Shown piece by piece: positions 60,667 to 64,000 of a DNA stretch of 64,000 bases. The notes below the pieces were generated by a model. It saw only the letters and a program-made list of their open reading frames with translations, was not told the origin of the DNA and did not search any database. Position numbers and translations under genes: made by a program. Location: assembly GCA_964529175.1 (NCBI GenBank), contig CAZGVO010000001.1, forward strand, positions 671,770 to 735,769. The letters are read 5' to 3'. This DNA comes from JAAFJM01 sp964529175. GTDB taxonomy: Bacteria > Bacteroidota > Bacteroidia > UKL13-3. How positions within the stretch are numbered: position 1 is the first letter of the stretch; each line of letters starts with the position of its first letter.

Positions 60667-60996
60667 ATTGATTTATTGATTTGGGGATTGGTTGACTTGT
60701 TGATTTTTGTTCCTTACCTGGTCATGCAGAAGGTATCTTCTTTGCTATAAATGATTACTTTCCATTAGCATTTTTGCGATTAACAACATATGGTGGCTTG
60801 CAGATAAATGCGTTAAAACAAAGTAAAAATTATTGCTTTAATCTAAGATAAAAACGTAATAAGTTATTACTTTATTGTTTTTAAATAATGCATAAAAAAC
60901 AAAACATTATGCCTTGCACATGTAATAAATATTTAACTTAAAATGGTCTTGGCTTTTTTGTAATACAATTCGTTTTAATTATTAATTTTGACCTTT
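60667..60996. other. Intergenic region with TTGATT-rich repeat, palindrome and hutI promoter
   Basis: 330 bp. The first 40 bp repeat the word TTGATT/TTGACTTGTTGATTT in tandem-like fashion. A perfect 15-bp palindrome GTAATAAGTTATTAC lies at 60856-60870 and could be a regulator site. The right end holds the hutI promoter. No reading frame. Confidence 0.55.
60957..60990 (+). promoter_or_regulatory. hutI promoter, TTTG-N22-TAATTTTG, possibly leaderless
   Basis: TTTG at 60957-60960 and exact -7 element TAATTTTG at 60983-60990. The usual start 5-7 bp downstream falls at 60995-60997, which is the hutI ATG itself, so the mRNA would have no leader. Confidence 0.6.
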
Positions 60997-62250
60997 ATGA
61001 AAACCTATACTTTAGTTTCAAATATCCAATCGTTAAAAGGAATTTTAGCTCCTGAAATTTTTTTAAAAAGAGGGTCGGAAATGGCCCATTTAGAAAGTAT
61101 TGACAATGCTTTTTTAATCATAGAAAATGATACCATTTTTAGTTTTGGTAAAATGGAAGATTTGGCCAACGCTACTCAACATATAACTATTTCAACTCAA
61201 ATAGATGCCAAAGGCGGAATGGTTTTACCATCGTTTATGGATAGCCATACCCACATAGTTTTTGCAAAATGGCGCGAAGAAGAATTTGAAATGCGCATAA
61301 AAGGCAAAAGTTATGAAGAAATAGCTGCGGCAGGTGGTGGCATTTTAAATTCTGCTAAAAAGTTACAAAACATGAGTGAGGCCGATCTTTTTGAACAAGC
61401 ACATGAACGTTTGCAACAAGTAATTAGCCAAGGAACTGGAGCCATTGAAATAAAAAGTGGTTATGGCTTAACGGTGAAAGATGAAATAAAAATGTTGCGA
61501 GTAATAGCGCAATTAAAACAAGTTTCGCCAATTCCAATTAAGGCTACTTTTTTGGGTGCACATGCTATTCCTACTGAGTTTAAACAAAATCGTGAAGGTT
61601 ATATTGATTTAATTTTAAATGAAATGTTACCCAATATTGCTAACGAAAAATTAGCCGATTATTTTGATGTATTCTGCGACCAAGGTTTTTATACCGTGGA
61701 AGAAACAGATTTATTGTTAAATGCAGCAGCCAGGTATAATTTAAAACCAAAAATTCATGCAAATGAATTAGGATATACAGGTGGTGTTCAAGTAGGAGTA
61801 AAGCATAATGCATTAAGTGTAGATCATTTAGAATATACTGGCAAGGAAGAAATTGAATGTTTGTTAAACAGTAATACCATACCGGTTGGTTTGCCTAATT
61901 GTTCGTTTTTTTTAGGAATTCCATATATGCCTGCTCGTAAAATGATTGATGCAGGTTTACCTGTTTGTTTGGCAAGTGATTATAATCCGGGAAGTTCGCC
62001 TAACGGGCGTATGGGTTTTGTGGTAAGTTTGGCTTGCACCCAAATGAAAATTACTCCAGAAGAAGCTATTAACGCTACTACCATTAATGGTGCTTATGCC
62101 ATGGAATTAAGCCATCAATATGGAAGTATTACCAAAGGGAAAATGGCCAATTTAATTATTACCAAACCAATATCATCGTTAGCTTATATACCTTATAATT
62201 TTGGAAACGATTGTGTTGACAGAGTAATTATTAATGGAAAACAATATTAA
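60997..62250 (+). CDS. hutI: Imidazolonepropionase
   Basis: A metal-dependent amidohydrolase (417 residues from ATG 60997) of histidine breakdown, opening the imidazolone ring to N-formimino-L-glutamate. M-D-S-H-T-H-I-V-F (metal H-x-H) is near residue 83, I-E-I-K-S-G-Y-G-L near 151, T-F-L-G-A-H-A near 186, and the late metal Asp in L-A-S-D-Y-N-P-G. The TTG 9 bp upstream falls in the promoter and is not used. Other hut genes are not in the window. Confidence 0.94.
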   Translation: MKTYTLVSNIQSLKGILAPEIFLKRGSEMAHLESIDNAFLIIENDTIFSFGKMEDLANATQHITISTQIDAKGGMVLPSFMDSHTHIVFAKWREEEFEMRIKGKSYEEIAAAGGGILNSAKKLQNMSEADLFEQAHERLQQVISQGTGAIEIKSGYGLTVKDEIKMLRVIAQLKQVSPIPIKATFLGAHAIPTEFKQNREGYIDLILNEMLPNIANEKLADYFDVFCDQGFYTVEETDLLLNAAARYNLKPKIHANELGYTGGVQVGVKHNALSVDHLEYTGKEEIECLLNSNTIPVGLPNCSFFLGIPYMPARKMIDAGLPVCLASDYNPGSSPNGRMGFVVSLACTQMKITPEEAINATTINGAYAMELSHQYGSITKGKMANLIITKPISSLAYIPYNFGNDCVDRVIINGKQY

Positions 62251-62270
62251 TGCGAAGTGCGGAGTGACAA

Positions 62271-62285
62271 TCACGCAAGGCGTGA
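62271..62285. repeat. Short palindrome TCACGC-N3-GCGTGA
   Basis: TCACGC AAG GCGTGA lies in the 87-bp gap between hutI and the adenine deaminase gene, embedded in a G+C-richer segment (62251-62294). The same arms with another loop occur at 33506-33520. Confidence 0.65.
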
Positions 62286-62337
62286 GCGAAGTCAAAATAA
62301 TCTTCTAATTTTTAATCCTTCAATCTTTAATAAAACT

Positions 62338-63930
62338 ATGAAAATAAAATCGAACTACGTAGATATAATAAACAAACAAATTTATGCAGCCGAAATTACT
62401 GTTGAAAATGGAGAAATAGTAGCTATTGAAAAGATAAATGAAGTTTGCTCAAACTATGCACTTCCTGGTTTTATTGATGCGCATGTGCATATAGAAAGTA
62501 GCTTATTAGCACCAAGCGAATTTGCAAGAATGGCTGTTATTCATGGGACAGTTGCTACTGTTAGCGATCCACACGAAATAGCCAATGTGCTAGGTTTGCA
62601 AGGCATTGATTTTATGATTGAAAATGGTAAACAAGTGCCTTTTCATTTCTTTTTTGGAGCGCCAAGTTGTGTTCCTGCTACTGTTTTTGAAACAGCAGGT
62701 GCGGCAATTAATTCGCAAGATATTGATACACTTTTAGCCAGACCAGAAATATTGTATTTGGCTGAAATGATGAATTTTCCTGGTGTTTTATACAAAGATG
62801 AAGAGGTAATGGCTAAAATAGCAAGTGCTAAAAAACACCATAAACCTATAGATGGACATGCCCCAGGATTGCGCGGAGCGCAAGCAAAACAATACATTGA
62901 AGAAGGTATGAGTACCGACCATGAATGTTTTACTTTAGAAGAAGCCCTAGATAAAATTGGTTTTGGAATGAAGGTAATTATTCGTGAAGGAAGTGCAGCA
63001 CGCAATTTTGATACTTTGATTCCATTAATGGAAAAGTATGCTTCGCAATTGATGTTTTGTAGCGATGATAAACATCCTGATAGTTTGTTATTAGGTCACA
63101 TAAATCAATTAGTTGCTCGGGCAGTTGCTCTAGGATATAATTTGTTTGATGTGTTACAAGTAGCTTGTTTAAATCCTATTTGGCATTATAAATTACCCGT
63201 AGGCACTTTAAAAATTGGCGATTCGGCCGATTTTATTGTTGTAAATAATTTAACAAATTTTATTGCGGAACGCACTTTTATAAAAGGAAAATTAGTTGCT
63301 GATAATGGTAAAACTCTTATGGCAAAAGTTCCAATTGAACCCATTAATCAGTTCAATATAGAATCTAAAAAGGTATCAGATTTTTTTTATGAAATAAAAG
63401 AAAATGAATTGGTTATTGAATGTTTAGATGGTCAATTAATTACCAATAAACTTTCGTTTCCTAAACATGAAGTATTACCGCAAAATGATATTCTAAAAAT
63501 AGTGGTGGTTAATAGGTATCAAGCTGCACCTATTGCTATTTCATTTATTAAAAATTTTGGTTTGAAAAATGGTGCTATTGCATCGTCTGTGGCGCACGAT
63601 AGCCATAATATTATAGCTGTAGGTGTTAACGATGAAGAAATTTGTAACGCTATAAATTTAATAATAGCCAATAAAGGTGGCTTAAGTGCCGTGAATAGTT
63701 CTGACCAATTAATTTTGCCTCTTCCAATTGCGGGTTTAATGAGCAATGAAGATGCATGGAAAGTAGCCGAAGATTATACTCAATTAGATAATTTTAGTAA
63801 GCAAGTATTAGGGTCAACCTTACGAGCTCCATTTATGAGTTTATCATTTATGGCATTATTGGTAATTCCTCATTTAAAATTAAGCGATAAAGGATTATTT
63901 AACGGAGATACCTTTTCTTTTTGTAATTAG
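62338..63930 (+). CDS. ade: Adenine deaminase
   Basis: A 530-residue amidohydrolase that turns adenine to hypoxanthine plus ammonia in purine salvage. The start ATG 62338 is preferred: the frame is open to 62257, but that stretch translates the palindromic repeat. G-F-I-D-A-H-V-H-I-E-S-S (metal H-x-H) is near residue 49, V-S-D-P-H-E-I-A-N near 82, F-C-S-D-D-K-H-P-D and the late D-S-H-N-I-I-A-V-G segment are typical of bacterial AdeC. Same strand as hutI, 87 bp away. Confidence 0.93.
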   Translation: MKIKSNYVDIINKQIYAAEITVENGEIVAIEKINEVCSNYALPGFIDAHVHIESSLLAPSEFARMAVIHGTVATVSDPHEIANVLGLQGIDFMIENGKQVPFHFFFGAPSCVPATVFETAGAAINSQDIDTLLARPEILYLAEMMNFPGVLYKDEEVMAKIASAKKHHKPIDGHAPGLRGAQAKQYIEEGMSTDHECFTLEEALDKIGFGMKVIIREGSAARNFDTLIPLMEKYASQLMFCSDDKHPDSLLLGHINQLVARAVALGYNLFDVLQVACLNPIWHYKLPVGTLKIGDSADFIVVNNLTNFIAERTFIKGKLVADNGKTLMAKVPIEPINQFNIESKKVSDFFYEIKENELVIECLDGQLITNKLSFPKHEVLPQNDILKIVVVNRYQAAPIAISFIKNFGLKNGAIASSVAHDSHNIIAVGVNDEEICNAINLIIANKGGLSAVNSSDQLILPLPIAGLMSNEDAWKVAEDYTQLDNFSKQVLGSTLRAPFMSLSFMALLVIPHLKLSDKGLFNGDTFSFCN

Positions 63931-63940
63931 TAATCATTTT

Positions 63941-63992
63941 TTCACTAAACAAAAAAGCCGACTTTTTGCGGAGTCGGCTTTTTGTTTAGTGA
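63941..63992 (+). terminator. Long near-perfect terminator hairpin after adenine deaminase
   Basis: TTCACTAAAC-A6-GCCGACT pairs with AGTCGGC-T5-GTTTAGTGAA, giving a stem of about 22 bp with one bulged A and a loop of TTTTGCGG. The core with T-run is a normal terminator, but the stem continues through the T-run into flanking sequence, which is unusually long. Confidence 0.85.
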
Positions 63993-64000
63993 AGATTTTG

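Noticed and set aside
62257..62337. N-terminal extension of adenine deaminase (M-R-S-D-N-H-A-R-R)
   Set aside because: It translates the palindromic repeat and is absent from the family's usual N-terminus; the ATG at 62338 fits.
1..64000. tRNA, rRNA, insertion sequences, prophage, integrase attachment sites
   Set aside because: Scanned for by eye in the intergenic stretches and not found; no transposase or integrase motif appears among the proteins.

Overview
The window is AT-rich bacterial chromosome and reads as a member of the Bacteroidota. Direct signs are a type IX secretion (Por) C-terminal sorting domain on the subtilase at 21233-23458, several promoters of the Bacteroidota form TTTG-N20-22-TAnnTTTG (for example in front of ppiD at 51561-51592 and hutI at 60957-60990), almost no Shine-Dalgarno sequences, and typical lineage families (DUF2452, ALDH7, large M1 peptidase, DhnA-type aldolase, bifunctional phosphoglucose/phosphomannose isomerase). 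No rRNA, tRNA, insertion sequence, phage or CRISPR array was recognised.

Region 1 (1-11008) is a cell-envelope polysaccharide/acylation locus: the C-terminus of an MBOAT O-acyltransferase, two large GT-C-like membrane proteins, a Wzz-type chain length protein, an O-antigen ligase/polymerase, a DUF5989 microprotein, two membrane-anchored SGNH hydrolases, a Wzx-like flippase and a methyltransferase. Region 2 (11045-20400) continues co-directionally with a GT4 glycosyltransferase and a dense cluster of four B12-binding-type radical SAM proteins interleaved with two methyltransferases and a nucleotidyltransferase-like protein. This is the most system-like unexplained block in the window.

Region 3 (20402-31786) is a patchwork of secreted and membrane proteins: T9SS subtilase, lipoprotein, Mpo1-like protein, small membrane proteins, a hemerythrin-like protein, an XRE regulator, an ECF sigma factor with a putative membrane anti-sigma and beta-barrel partner, and a SET-domain protein. 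Region 4 (31922-49355) holds housekeeping and envelope genes: ALDH7, M1 peptidase, TPR protein, gapA, an APH/kinase-fold orphan, a second subtilase, mreBCD, and a cpsB-like/pgi-pmi/rfbA sugar operon.

Region 5 (49429-63930) has ppiD, an RsmI-like methyltransferase, class I aldolase, accD, a GNAT-pth-menE operon, kynU, a FemAB-like transferase with a Rieske-like lipoprotein, corA, hutI and adenine deaminase. Between the divergent FemAB-like and corA genes lies a promoter - long paired helix - terminator arrangement on the minus strand that looks like a roughly 210-nt structured RNA (6S-like candidate).

The points most worth following are: (a) matching C-terminal F-I-Y-x-x-F motifs on the MBOAT fragment and on DUF5989, beside two SGNH hydrolases, suggesting DltX-like acyl-carrier chemistry; (b) the four-radical-SAM cluster; (c) the candidate structured RNA; (d) a 9-copy heptanucleotide repeat upstream of the ALDH7 gene and small dispersed palindromes with shared arms.
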